Shown here piece by piece: positions 40,742 through 53,700 of a stretch of DNA of 64,000 nt. The stretch covers positions 6,066,501 through 6,130,500 of the forward strand of contig JAMPIT010000848.1 of the NCBI GenBank assembly GCA_026261815.1, read 5' to 3'. This DNA comes from Monarcha castaneiventris obscurior (lineage: Eukaryota; Chordata; Aves; Passeriformes; Monarchidae). The notes below the pieces were generated by a model, which was given only the letters and a program-made list of their open reading frames with translations, was not told the origin of the DNA and did not search any database. The position numbers were made by a program, and so were the translations under genes. How positions within the stretch are numbered: position 1 is the stretch's first letter; every line of letters starts with the position of its first letter.

Positions 40742-41176
40742 GGCCACTTCAAGTGTGTCCAGAGAAAGGAACAGAGCTGGGGAAGGGTCTGGAGCCCCAG
40801 GAGAGGCTGAGGGAGCTGGGAAAGGGGCTCAGCCTGGAGAAAAGGAGGCTCAGGGGGGACCTTGTGGCTCTGCACAAGTCCCTGACAGGAGGGGGCAGCC
40901 AGGGGGGGTCGGGCTCTGCTCCCAGGGAACAGGGACAGGAGGAGAGGGAACGGCCTCAGGCTGGGCCAGGGCAGGCTCAGGTTGGACATCAGGGGAAATT
41001 TCTGCATATAAAGGGTGCTCAGACCTTGGCAGGGGCTGCCCAGGGTCCCCATCCCTGGAGGTGTCCAAGGAAGGACGACGCGGCGCTCAGTGCTCTGGGC
41101 CGGTGACACGGTGGGGATCAGTCCCAGGTTAACCCCTCAATGACTCTGGCGGCCTTTTCCACCCTTAATGCCTCTG
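40742..41176 (+). mobile_element. CR1 LINE 3' fragment abutting the CHMP4B CpG island
   Basis: Carries AGCTGGGGAAGGGTCTGGAG, CTCAGCCTGGAGAAAAGGAG, GCTCAGGTTGGACATCAGGG and a terminal GGCCTTTTCCACCC block, i.e. the ORF2 end and 3' UTR of CR1. Its translation keeps parts of the ORF2 C-terminus (GQAQVGHQG region) but is frameshifted. It ends about 240 bp before the CHMP4B CRE elements and is unusually GC-rich for a CR1 copy. Confidence 0.87.
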
Positions 41177-41179
41177 TGC

Positions 41180-41742
41180 CCCTTCACCTCCGCCCCCCCG
41201 GGCCGTGACCTCCCGGGCCCCCTGCCCGCGCCCTGCCCGCCTGAGCCACGGTGTCAGCCGACCCTCCTCATTCCTCATCTCGCACGGGGTGCGGGAATCC
41301 GGGGCGCATCCCGGGGCAGGGCGCGGGCAGCAGCCGCCCCTCGGGGCCCTTTCCCGGGGCCCTTTCCCGATGGCAGTCCCAGCCCCTCCTTTCCCCCCCC
41401 CCGCCCGACACCGCTCCGTGACGTCACCGCCCTCGTGACGTCACGCGCCCCAGCGCCACTGCCGGGTTCCGCTCGGGAGACACCGCCTTCCCGGCGTGCC
41501 CCGCGCCTCCCCGCGCCCGCGCCTCCATCTCCCAGCAGCCCCCGCGCACGGAGCCCGCCGGCTCGCGCGGCGCGGCGGCGCGAGGCACGCCGGGAGTTGT
41601 AGGCGGTGCGGGGGCGGCGGGGCGAGGCGGGCGGGCGGAGCCGAGCGGCGGCGGCCTCGGGCCTCGGGTCGGTGTGTGCGGGGAGCGGAGCGAGGGGAGC
41701 GGGCACCGCAGCTGCACGGCCTCGGCCCGGCCCCGCGCAGCC
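41180..41742 (+). promoter_or_regulatory. CHMP4B: CHMP4B CpG-island promoter with twin CREs
   Basis: A TATA-less, CpG-dense region. Two perfect palindromic cAMP-response elements TGACGTCA lie at 41419-41426 and 41436-41443, 17 bp apart. Farther down, at about 41586-41603, the minus strand reads CCTACAACTCCCGGCGTG, which resembles the ZNF143/THAP11 ACTACAnnTCCC motif common in constitutive promoters. CRE function (CREB/ATF binding) and ZNF143 binding are inferred from motif only. Confidence 0.75.
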
Positions 41743-44700
41743 ATGTCGGGGCTCCTGGGAAAGCTGTTCGGGACGGGCGCCGGCGGGAAGGGCGGCGGGA
41801 AGGGCCCGTCCCCGCAGGAGGCGATCCAGCGGCTTCGCGACACGGAGGAGATGCTCAGCAAGAAGCAGGAGTTCCTGGAAAAGAAGATCGAGCAGGAGCT
41901 GGCGGCCGCCCGCAAGCACGGCACCAAAAACAAGCGCGGTGAGCTGGGGGGGGGCCGGGCCGCGCCGCCCCGAACGCGGGCAACAGGTCGTGAGGGCCCT
42001 TGGGCAGCGCAGACGCGTCCGTGCTGCTGTGTTTTATACCCGGAGCCTTCATTTTGTACCTCCGTGCCTTTATTCTGTGCCTATTGCCGGTATTTTACGG
42101 CTCTCCGCGGGCCGTGCCGCCCCTCCCCGCGGCCCCAGCCGTGTTTGCTCGCTGAGGAAGGGAAGGAGCTGGCGGGGAAAGCCCCGTGTGGCTGTGGCGT
42201 CATTCCCTCCTCATTCCGGCACTGCCCGGCTCCTCCGTGCTGCTCCCGTGCCGACCCCTGCCCACCTCACTCCGGGGAGAGCTCAGGAAAATATCCCAGC
42301 ACTGGCTGCAGCTGGAAAAGCAGGGCAGCACCGTGGAATCCGGCCTTGATTTGCCCTGGTGGTGGTTTTTAATTCCAACCAACAGAAAACTCTTTACCGA
42401 AACCCTGCTTAATGTAAGGGTTTGGTTAAATCTGTGGGGGTTTTTTGTCAACTCTTACCAAGTTCTGAGTGTGGCCGGGAGGGCAGGAGTGAGAGCTTTA
42501 ATGTGTGCGTTGTTTGTTGTCCATGGGATGAAGAACTTCCAGGGTGAAAATTGGCCAGCATTAAAAGGGTTTCTTGGAAACAGGCAAGTTAATATTCCCT
42601 TTTCTGGGAGGAGCTTGGGTTTTACTTGTGCTTTGTTTTGTATTCTCAAGGAAATATTCATTCTTTTGGAAACAGTGTTCGTACTGGGGTTTATTCCCAC
42701 TCCTCAGTCCTCTCCAAGAGGCTCCTCCACACACACTCCTAAAGCTCATGAATGGAATTGGTGTTTCCTAGGTGGAACTTGGCTTCCCTGGGCAGGTCTG
42801 GCTGTTTTCCAGGCAGTGCTTGATGTGTCTGTGTGTCTGGAGATAAGGCACTTGTCAGGTTATGTATTCCAGTGCTCTGAAAACAAACTTCTTGCTTGTT
42901 TTAGCATGGTCATCAAAAGTTTTCAGGAAAGCACGTCCTGATTTCTGTGTGGATGTCGCTCTCTCTGTGCAGGAGTGGCTCTGCCTGTAGCACAGGGAGC
43001 TGCAAACACACGTCTAGCAAGGGTTAATTGGCAGTAATTACCCTTAGGAGTTTTATGTCACTACTCCAGTCAGCACTTTAAGCCTCCTTCCACACTCCAG
43101 AACTTCCCTGTGTGACATGGATGGAGCCAGTGTACAAGGGCTCAAGGATGTGTCACCTCAGCAGAGCCTGACTTCAGGCTTAACCAAGTCAGTTCTAAAT
43201 CAAATACATTGCAACAGTTCTAACAAGCGAGTCTGTGCTGTGGTTTTTGGCCTCGTTTGGTAATAAGCTCAAAAGGAGAACTAAAATATATCTCTGTCTG
43301 CAGTTTCTTCATCTTCTGGGTTACACTGGGCCTCTCGAACTTCTAAACTTTCTGTTCAGGTCTTTGTCTGGCTCCCTTGTAATGCCATCTCTCCTTCCCT
43401 CCCTGCTGCCCTTCAGAACCTCGAGTAGGGGAGGGATTAAATTTCCTTGGAGGTGGAGGAAGGAGAAAAACCTGCCCATTCACCAGCGGGATTCTGGGTC
43501 AGACTAATTGAGGGCTTGCAGCAGCGCAGGATCCTGAGGAGTAATTAAGGAGCTGTGAATAGGAGGAGGGTAGGGATGGGTTTCTGGTGGAAAACGAAAC
43601 CACTCTTTTTCCATTTCTGGAACTGAGAGGCCAACTGTTCTTACTGGGCTGTGAGTTAAGGCAGCTGATTGTCTGTGGCTTGCTGGGAAGTGAATTCCCC
43701 TCAGGACACACTTGGTTTTCCTGAGTTCAAGTTGTCAGTCATCAGCTGAGCTCCTAGAAATTGCTTTTTTTTTATATCCAGTTATTGGATTTTTCCCTGT
43801 CTGACTTCAGGCTGGTTTGTAATCCATAATCTATGCGATTTTGATGCAAAGTCACTTAAATCCATATTTTAACTGAAAATAAAAACATATTGGTTTTAGA
43901 TGTGAAAGTCTGTCATTTTAATGGAAATACTTTGATATAGTTTGAATGCTTTCAAGTAAACCTGAACAAACGATAATTAGCTAGAGATTATTTTGTTTAA
44001 GTGTTGGATCAACTTTTAAAAAATTAAATATGAAGACTCCTTAGGCTTAGTTCTCCAAGATTTAATCCCTTCCCTCTGGAGATGCTGTGTGTCCCTGTTC
44101 CTTGAGGATCTCCTGTGGACGGTGCACGTTTGTGATCTCAGCTGGGCAGTGCTGCTGATAGTCCTGGAAGCTGCTGTGGCAAAGCCAAAAGAAGATGATA
44201 GAGTGGGGCCAGGGACTTACCTGGAAACTTAAAGCCACCTTGGGAAAACTTGGAATGGCATTTTTGTTGTCCCAGAGGAAAGATGGGTGTCTGGCACACT
44301 TGAGGAAACATTCTCTGCTCCCCGGCACACTGTGTGATTGTTCAGGTGCCAAGTGAGCTGCTTTCCAAAGGCTCATTCACTCATTCCTGCAGCACTTCTG
44401 GAGCCTAAGGAAAGCTTAAGTCTAAGAAACTTAGAGGCTTCTGGTTCCCATGCCTGCCCCAGGCATATGCAGGGGTTTGTTAATTTATCAGCTTACTTTA
44501 CTTGTGTATTTTCGTGCTCTGCATTTAGGGTATCCAGGCTGTGTAACCAGACAACTCATGAAATTCTGAGGTTATAATAAGGAACTTTGTAGTAAAAATT
44601 TCCTGAGTCTGTGTTGTTTCTTGGCATGGCAGGCTTTCAGCTTGCATGACAAGTTCTGAGTGTGCTGGGGAGACCAGCAGTGACAGCTTTAATGTGCTTG

Positions 44701-47700
44701 CCATGTTTTGTCCATGGGATGAAAAACTATCAAGATTAATCATCAGTAGGAGGGTTTTTTGAAAACAGGTGAATTACTCTTCCCTCTTCTGGGAGGAACT
44801 TGGGTTATGCTCGTGCTTTGTTTTGTGTTCTCATGGAAACGTTCAATCTTTTGAAAACCCCACCCCTCTGAGAGGCTCTCGCACACTTTTGCTCTGCCTC
44901 ACGAGTAGTGGATTTACTCCTCTCAGTGAATTTATAGGAGCAGCAGCAGTACTGACTGATTTGAGCACTAGTCAGCCAGTGTCTCACTGCGTTTCACATC
45001 TGCCCTGAAAATAAACTTTGCTCTAACAAAAGCAGAGTGCAGCTGTGAGCCTGATGGTCTGGGAGCCCTGTGCTGCTGCTGCTGCCTCCTTTTATTCCGC
45101 TCCAGTTTGTCCGTGGCGTTGTTTCATCTGGAATGTTTTCTCAGCGCTCAAACGCCGTGGTACAAACTAAGCTGCTCCAGCTATTCCAAGGGTTCTGGAG
45201 CTCTGGGGTTCAGTGTTCAGCTTCAGGGCAGTTTAAGCTGATCCCAGTCACTGCTGCTCTGGTGTTTGTGCTTTCCTGTGGCTGTACCTGATCACACAAA
45301 GCTGAGCTGCCAGAGGCATACAGAGGAGCAAGGGGTTAATTCCTTGAGCTCCGACTGCCTTGGGTATAGCAATTCCAGAGGCTGTTTCTCCTGGAACCCA
45401 AAGCCCAAGTGATGTCTCAGTGTGAAGATTACAGCAGGGAGAGAAACTCAGTGCTGCTTTAGAGTGCCAGTGTTAAAAGCAGCTCACTCGAGCTCAGATC
45501 CAGGGCAAGTGGATGCAGTTATGAGCCTGCCTGCCACTGATCTTACCTTTTTGTTGATTAACATTAGGGCCACAAACAGTGGAATGGATGAAAAGCCAAT
45601 ATTGTGCCAAAATATAATCAGACTTTAGCAGGAGAGTGACATTTCATGGATTTTCCCTCCGCTCTGGTTTCTGTTAGTGAGTGGTTTTTCTTTTCTGACG
45701 TCAAAGTTTCTCTTTTCATTGTACATAAATACAGTGTTGTGGTTTTTTTCCAGCACTGAGAACACAAAATAGATACAAACCCACTGCTAGATTCCTGCTG
45801 TATAATTCAGCTGTTTCCTGGAAAGAGAACACTCCTGCACTAAAACTAAACAAACCAGGAGGTTGGGCGTAGGCTGAAGTCCTGACTTTAAACCCACCTG
45901 GGGCTCTCAGGGCTGCCTCAGGTGATGGTGTGTGATGGAAATTACCTGGTTACATCCCTTTCCCTTTTTGAAGCTGTCCCATCAGTCTGTTGATCTGATT
46001 TCCCTGCAGCTGGAGGGTTCTGGTGTCAGAAGTGCCCCTGTCAGAGAACCTGCCTGGAATGGTCCGGCTGAGTGAGGCTGCTCCAGGAGCAGCCCTGCCT
46101 GGTCCTGCCTGTTCCTCTGTGCTGCTCTTGGTTGTTTGTGTGGGCAGGGCATGACTTGCATTAGTTTGCTGAGCCAGACATAACCCAACTCCAAAAAAAA
46201 AAAAAAAAGGGAAAGAAAAGTTGTTTTCCACACTTAACCACACAAATGCTGGAGCTGGCTGGGAGAGGGAGGCAGGAATGTGACAGGAAGGAGGGAGGGC
46301 AGTTCTGCCTCTCCTGGCAGCAGTCCCTGCTCAGAGGCACTAACTGTGATAACATCTGAGGGTGACGTGGGCTCTCCCAGCAAGGGACACACGGATCATT
46401 AATTAAATCGTGGCTGTGATGGTTTTGTTCAGGACGCTGAGTGGTTCAGAGTGTGGCAACGATCTGGCACTGAGGGAGGGGAAAGCTGCAGCCTCAGCTC
46501 AGGGCATGGGCAGCGACTCAAAGGGCCTGGGACTGTGGGTGTGAGGCCTCAGACACTGTTTGTGAGCGTGGTTTAAAGATCCTGCTTGGCTCTCGGCAAG
46601 AGAAGTGATTCTGCTCCTAGAATCCAATAATGGGACCCTGCTTTTGTTTCCATGAATCACCAGATGCCGATGTAGGGGAAGCAGGAATCCTGCAGCATTT
46701 CCAGCCCATCTTCAGGCCCTCAGCCTGCCTTCTCTGTGCTTTAAGTCACAGTCTAATGCAAAATTGATGTTTGAGTTCCAGGTGCTTATCCATAACCCAG
46801 GGCTTCAGTGCAGGAATATTGATGGCAGTGCAGGCCCGAGTCCTTCATCTTCCCCCGAGGTTAATGAGATGGGCATTCACCACCTGCTTTGGGAAAAGCG
46901 ATAATTGCTCTTTTAAATTAGATCTTAAAAAACAAGAGAAAACTTCTCCTTTGGATTCTACCCTACCTATGTTTAGCAGAGCCTTTTGGAGACAAGACTC
47001 TCTGGTGTAAAACAGTTTGGGAGCACTGGCGGGATTCACAAGCACCTTTTTAAAAACGGCTTTAAAAAGTGGCATAAAAAAACCCAGACCCCTGTGGTTC
47101 TGCCAGATATTGCCAGCTTTGGTAACTGTATTTGATGCAATATAGCCTTCCTCTGTTCCTGTTCTCTGTCAGGAGGGAAGCTTGGCGTGTTTGCAGCCAC
47201 TGACTTTGTGTTTATCACTTTTTCTCCCAAAATGTATTAGATAGTGGATTCTATTATCTCATTAAATTCCAGGCCTAATTACTAAATCCTGCTCCAGGGC
47301 TCCTAGGCTAGTTCAAAAACTATAATTGTCAGGTGATGCAAACTGTCAATTTGGTTTAACCCTCTTTTAACTTAGACTTGAGCTGAGTTGTGGAGTGTTT
47401 TATCTGACTGGGAGGTTGTTGGGCTTTGCACTTGTATCATTCAGGTCTCTGTCAACCCTCCTTGCTCCCAAAAACCCAACATTGCATGGCCCATTCTTTT
47501 TTTTGGGGCAGCATGTGATGCTTGTCCCAGAGACTTTGGGCTGTGGTGTGAGCAGCAGGATGTGGCCTGACTTTTGCAGCCAGCAAAGTGTGGCATGAGT
47601 GGGATTTAAAGTAAAATCTTGTCACTTACTCACACCGCTTAAAAATGGATGATTTTTGCAAAACTAAAAGCTGGAGCAGCTCTCATCCTTGACTTTCCAT

Positions 47701-50700
47701 CAAGTTTGCAGCCAGGTGTCCAGCAAACTGGAACTCCTGGCACAAAGTGCCTGGAACAAAGAGGATGCAGTTGGAAAATCCTAAATAGGCCAGGCATCTA
47801 CGCTGACAGACTTTTGCCTTTCCCTGAGACAGCCCAAGGCCACAGCAGAGCTGGTGATAAGGAGGCTGCTTCTGCTCTGAGTCCTCCCTGTGAGTCTTTG
47901 AGCAGGAGCAGGGATACAGCTCCTGAAGGAAGGGCTGGAGCCCCTCTGCTCTGGAGCCAGGCTGGGAGAGCTGGGGGTGCTCACCTGGAGAGGTGAGGGC
48001 TCCAAGGAGACCTTAGAGCCCCTTCCAGTGCCTGAAGGGGCTCCAGGAGAGCTGCAGAGGGACTGGGGACAAGGGTCAGGATGACAGGGTAAGGGGGAAT
48101 GGCTTCACTCTGACAGAGTGGGATATTGGGAAGAAATTCTTCCCTCTGAGGCTGCTGAGGCCCTGGCACAGGGTGCCCAGAGAAGCTGTGGCTGCCCCTG
48201 GATCCCTGGCAGTGTCCAAAGCCAGGCTGGACGGGGCTTGGAGCAACCTGGGATAGTGGAAGGTGTCCCTGCCTGTGGCAGAGGGTGGCCCTGGCTGATC
48301 TTTAAGGTCCCTCTCAACCCAAACCACTGTGATTCCATGGGAACCTTCCTTGTGGCCAGTGCCAAGGGTAGTGGAGTGGCCACAGTGACCCAGGACTGGT
48401 GGGACACAGAAGAGCAGAAGTTTTCCCTGGGTGATGCTCAGTGCCAGGCTGTGGCAAAGGCAGTAACAGTTCTGTCCATGATGTCCTTCCAGTTGGAAGC
48501 CTGGCTGGAAAAGCTCTGCTGTGGCTTCCCCTGGGTTCACTGCTGAGATGAAGCCTTGCCAATAACCAGTTTCTAGGAGCTAACACAATTATAGGACAAT
48601 TATGTGGGCAGCTGTTTTCTTGCAGCTCCGGACTGATAGCAGTTTGGAGTTTTCCAAATAACCACTATCCCCATCTCTCTTGCATTTACTGGACTCAAAG
48701 ATCTCAAAGGTCTTTTCCAACCTAGCTTATTGTGTGATTCTGTGTGATACTGAGATGTGCATGGTGATCCACGTGTTCAGCAGGCCAGGGCTGTTTCACT
48801 CCTGTGGTGGGGTGGAAGTGTTACCAAACATCCACACTGCGTGTGCTCCTCGTGGCTTGGCAGGATTTCATCCACATTTAGGGACTCTGTGTTTACTCCA
48901 GGTGAGTGCTCAGATACAATTGAACTGAAAAGAGAAATGCCAGAGTGACAGGAACATCAGTAGTTTTCAAAAATTTGGAGGTGATTTTGATTGGTTATGA
49001 AATAAAACAAGTTAATACAAAGCGAACTTCATAGTGGGTTCCCTGAGAACTGGGCATGGTCACTGCATCTCCAGTGAGGGTGCTACCTCCTTAAAATGCC
49101 TTGGCCAGCTCTCCATGGTGGGCTCTGCACGTGCCCTGTCCTGGGAGGACAGTGAGAGGCAGAAAGGCTTTTTTGGGAGTGCTTCCCTGGCAGCCCCATC
49201 AGCAGGAGCAGAGTTTATTGCTGGCTCTGGAGCTGATCCCAGCCTCAGAGCATGGGATTGCCATTAAAAACTGCAATTCACCTCGAGAGTACTGCAGCGT
49301 TGCCACTGGAGTGTTTGGAGGTTGAGTCAACAAGTACATACTTTTTAAAAATGAATATGGTTTGTCTTATTTGCCTTATAACTTTTGGCTTTCTGAAGGT
49401 TTGTGTTCTCAGCTTTCCCCCCGTAGTCGTCAGTGTTGGAATCTCAACATTCACGAAAAAAGTAATTTTTCACATCCCAAAATATCTCATCTGGGGAAGT
49501 TAGGCTGTTAAGAGAATGCTAAATATTATGACAGCATCAATGAAATTCTTAGACTTGGCAACACTCTAATAATAATGGTTCAAGGCTGGAAAATGCCTGC
49601 TGGATTCCCAGGCAGCCACTCTTTTAATTCCCCAGGAAGAAAAGGTCTTGAAATGTGCCACTTCAGGGTAGGATCTTCTGAGTTTTGTGAATTAATTACA
49701 AAAACGCTGTTCAGCTCAGGGAACTGGGTTGGTTGGTTGTTTTTTTTCCTGTGAGAAAACAGCATTTTGAGATACTTAAGAGCTACTTCTATTCCTGCAA
49801 AGCTGAACCTGATGCCTTTCTGGCAGGGATTCAAAGGAAGATTCTTGAGTTTTCACTGGAATTCTCTTTAACAAGGTACCTTCAGCAACCACAAAATAAA
49901 GAAGAAAACCCATAAAGAGTATTTGCAGGCTGTGAGAATCTCAGGGACACCTTAGGGAGCATACAGTTCTCATCCTAAAGGTTTAAACTTTGGTTGAATA
50001 CTGAATAATTATCTCATTTCACATCAGAATTTTATGCATGTGTCAAAGAAGGTGCAGATTTTTAACCAGCAAAGTTAGTGGCAGTTGGAAAGGGTAAGAG
50101 AGGATAATTTACTCAGGCAGCCTTAGAAAATAGCTAATTTAATTTGGAAAGAAGAAATGTGTTTTGGGTAGCTCAGCTTTGCAGATGCCTTGCAATCCCC
50201 TGCCATCATCCAAGGACGTGCAGGACCCCAAGGAGTGAGGCACTGAAAATTGGGAAATGCAGTGTAAGCTCTGCTTCCAGAGGGTGGGTCAGATTTCAAG
50301 TCATGGTTTGAAGCTTCAGGCCTGGATGTTTTTGGCTGAACCAGCATTTCTTAGACTCATTCCAGCTCCTGGGTGGAACAAAGCTGTCTCTGTAACTGGG
50401 ATTTCTCTCTCCTGGTTTTCTCATTTGAACTTCAAGGCTCACTGTAGACGACATTTTTTTCCTTTTTTTTTTGGACAAAACTGTCCCAGAGTTGCCTGGG
50501 AATTATTTTACAGAGGATTATTGACCAGAGGAGTGTTGCCTTGACATTCAGGGGACAGAGGAGTCACCTTCCAAGGCTGAAGGAACCCCCTCTGAGCTGT
50601 GATGTGGGACAACATCTGCAGTCCCTGGTGCAGAGGCTGACGCTCTGAGCAGAGCCAGGGGGGTGTGAAGGTGTTGGTTCCTGCTGTGTTTGGGTGTTGC

Positions 50701-53700
50701 TGTATCACAGCCCTGACTGCTGCTCTGCAGATGCTTTTTTCTTTATCTCTTGTTTTTTTTCTCTTTTGTACATTCACAGATTTTTGGAGCAGGAGTGTTT
50801 ATTGTTTTGTTTCCTCTCTTGCACAATAGACTGAATGTGCTGGCACTGCTGTGCTCAAGAGGCAGTTGTAATGTTGTATTTTAAAAGATTAGGCAGAAAC
50901 CTTGTATTCTTGGCCTGGGTTTGGATGCTTTACTGAAGTAGTTTTAATCAGTCACAATCTCTGAGCTGGGAATAGCTGCCTTCCTTTGAGGGTAGGGTTT
51001 GAAAACTGTATTAGAGATTTAATAAACAGGCAGAGAAAGAGCAAGGGAGGACCAAGCCTGAACTCTGCCCACGATTCCCTGCTACAAGTGCACATTTCCC
51101 AAAAGAAAGGCACAGGAGGCTGCTGCAGGCACTGGAGACAGGCCCTGGTGTGGGGAGAAATGGGTGATCATGACTTCACACACAAAGTGACTTTTAGAGC
51201 TGAATATATCCCTGAGACAGCAGAGCTCTCCAGAGGTGATCCTCAGGGGAAAGGAGCTCCTGCTGCTGTGCACAGGATCAGCGTTGGAATTGATGAGGAG
51301 TTATTTATAACCAGGCTTTGGTTCCTCTGTTTCCCAACCACTTGGAGACCACGATGCTTAAAATCACACCTGACTTCTTTGACCTCTGACTTTTTCTGAG
51401 GCTCACCTGGCCTGGGATGAGCATTCCTTGGTATGGCCTGGATGCCTTTGTATTGAGCCAACACAGACAATCCTGGTTTAACAGTTCCTGGAGCTATCAA
51501 ACCTCTGCAGAAAGATTCTTACTCAAGGCAAAACTCAAAATTTGGCCAGTCTGTAGTGGGGTTTATATCCACCTTTTTATCTGCCCGTAGCATTGGGGGA
51601 TAATTTGTCAATTGCTTTAAATTCCCTTCTTAGGGTTTTTTTGGAGATCTTGCAGGCAGTTTTCTGGCTCTCAGCAGAAGGAGAGATGAGCAGTTGCTGC
51701 CTAAGATAAAGCTCCCCACTGCAGGCAAGGCAGGCAATTACTGCTTCCACCTCCCAGTGCCCCTTGTTTATCCCGTTCCAAGGACAGCGAGGATGTTCCT
51801 GATTAAATTTGCTGCCGAGCCAAGTGCCAGGAAGATGGAATGGTATTTTCAGAAGCAGCAAAAAATAATGATGCTTCTTTCCGTGGAGCAAATGATAGCT
51901 GGATGCACAGAGTAACGTGCAAAATGCTCTTCCACTATTAAGTTGATTATCTCAATCCTGTTTAGTGCCTGGGCTTGCAGCTCGAGGGGCCATGGCCCAG
52001 TTTGGGAAGCTCCTCTGCAGCTCTTGCACTCTTTTATTATTTTGGCGTGGCTGACATTTGGTGCACGTTATTTTCTGAGGCTGCTGGGGACTTTTCTCGT
52101 GCCATATTAATATTGCTGCTGTCCCTGTGCAGTGGCATCTCTGCTGCTGCCATTTCTGCCTGAGAGAAAGCAAGAATTAGATATGAGATTAAGTTATTTC
52201 TCCCCTCAGCTGGAGTAATCAGAGCTATTAACTCCAGAGTTTTCCCCTGGAGGAGAAGCCTCTCTGTTTGAGGTGTCAGTGTGAGTTTTGGGAGGATTTT
52301 GCAGAGGCAGGAGACCCCTGCACTGTGTGGACAAATCCTCTGGCATCACCCAACACTTCAGCCTTGGTCAGGTGTATGTTTGAATTCAGTGAAACCTCTG
52401 AGTTTATTCCCAGTGCTCTTTGCTCCTCCCTAGCTGAAATGTGTTTTTGCCAGCAAAACTTGAGGTTCTAATTACACAGAGAGCAAAGCCATGTTCTTCC
52501 AGGTTTTTATCTGCTGATCTACACTTTCTTACTAATGATATTTAAAAGCATTAATTCCACAGAATTGCTGTGTGCATAAATATCCCAGGAACACTGCCTG
52601 TCCTACCAGTGTGTAAGGAATATTTATTTGCAGGAGGGCTGTTGATTTTTAACAAAACCACTGACATTCATAGTCAATTTTTCCTCTCTGAATGCAGTAC
52701 CAGGTAGTAAAATTGTATTTTTATTATCCTGCCAGCTGCTTATCACAGTGAACATTTGTGTCATTTGACTAACAAACTTGCAATAAATATTGCAAAAAAA
52801 AAATTCATTATACTTACAACAGCTCCTTTAATAATAATTTGCCTATACACAGGTTAAAATAACTCAGCATACATCAAATTCTTACAGATAGCATTTTTGG
52901 AGGACAAAGTGAAATAATCTGGGTGAGCAGTCATGTTTTTCTGACTGATCTGCTGACTGAGGAGGGGAGTCTGGCTGAATGACTCTGCTCTTTTCATATT
53001 TGGCTGTTCATTAGTCAGGAGTAGTGACTGAAAACCATGACATGAGTTCCTGCTTCTCACTTCTGTTGGAGGGCTGGGTCCTGCTGTGGTGGCATCCCAG
53101 TGAAATCTGGGATTCTTGGGAATCACCATGGTCAAACAGAAGGTGTAGAACTTCTGCTGGAATTTCTAGCAGTGGGGGTTACCCCAGAAATTCAAATAAA
53201 TAGAAAATTAAGATATAATTTTGCAGTTCAAAGATTGGAAATAAAAAAACCCAACCAACCAACAACCAGTTACAAACCATCCCTGCCAAAACCCTAAGCC
53301 AAAACAAAATACAGAAGAAGGAGTAACTTTTTATGTGTTAAAACATGTGAAAAAATGTTCTTTGAATGTAGTTTTAGGCATGTTTTACATTCAGGAAATT
53401 GAAGCAGCCAGCCCAGATCTCACTGGACTCAGCTGCAGTTTTATTCCTCCCTGGAATCTGGTGTTTTCTTTGTGAGAATGTCTCTGTAAAAAGGAACTGC
53501 AGAGATCACAGTCTGGTGCTCATTAACAGAGAGAAATTTTTCATTCCTTTGCCAATGGAAAAGAGGTAATAAACCATTGATATCCATTTAACTGGTCAGA
53601 GCTCTGTGGGGCAATCTTCATGAACAAAAATTGCCTCCAACATCCCTGTCATAGCTGATAATAAAGACAATTAATATATCAAAATGTCATATAGAGGAGG

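Noticed and set aside
40753..41106. 117-codon open frame upstream of CHMP4B
   Set aside because: It is a degraded CR1 ORF2 end, recognisable from its [14 protein letters not shown] block.
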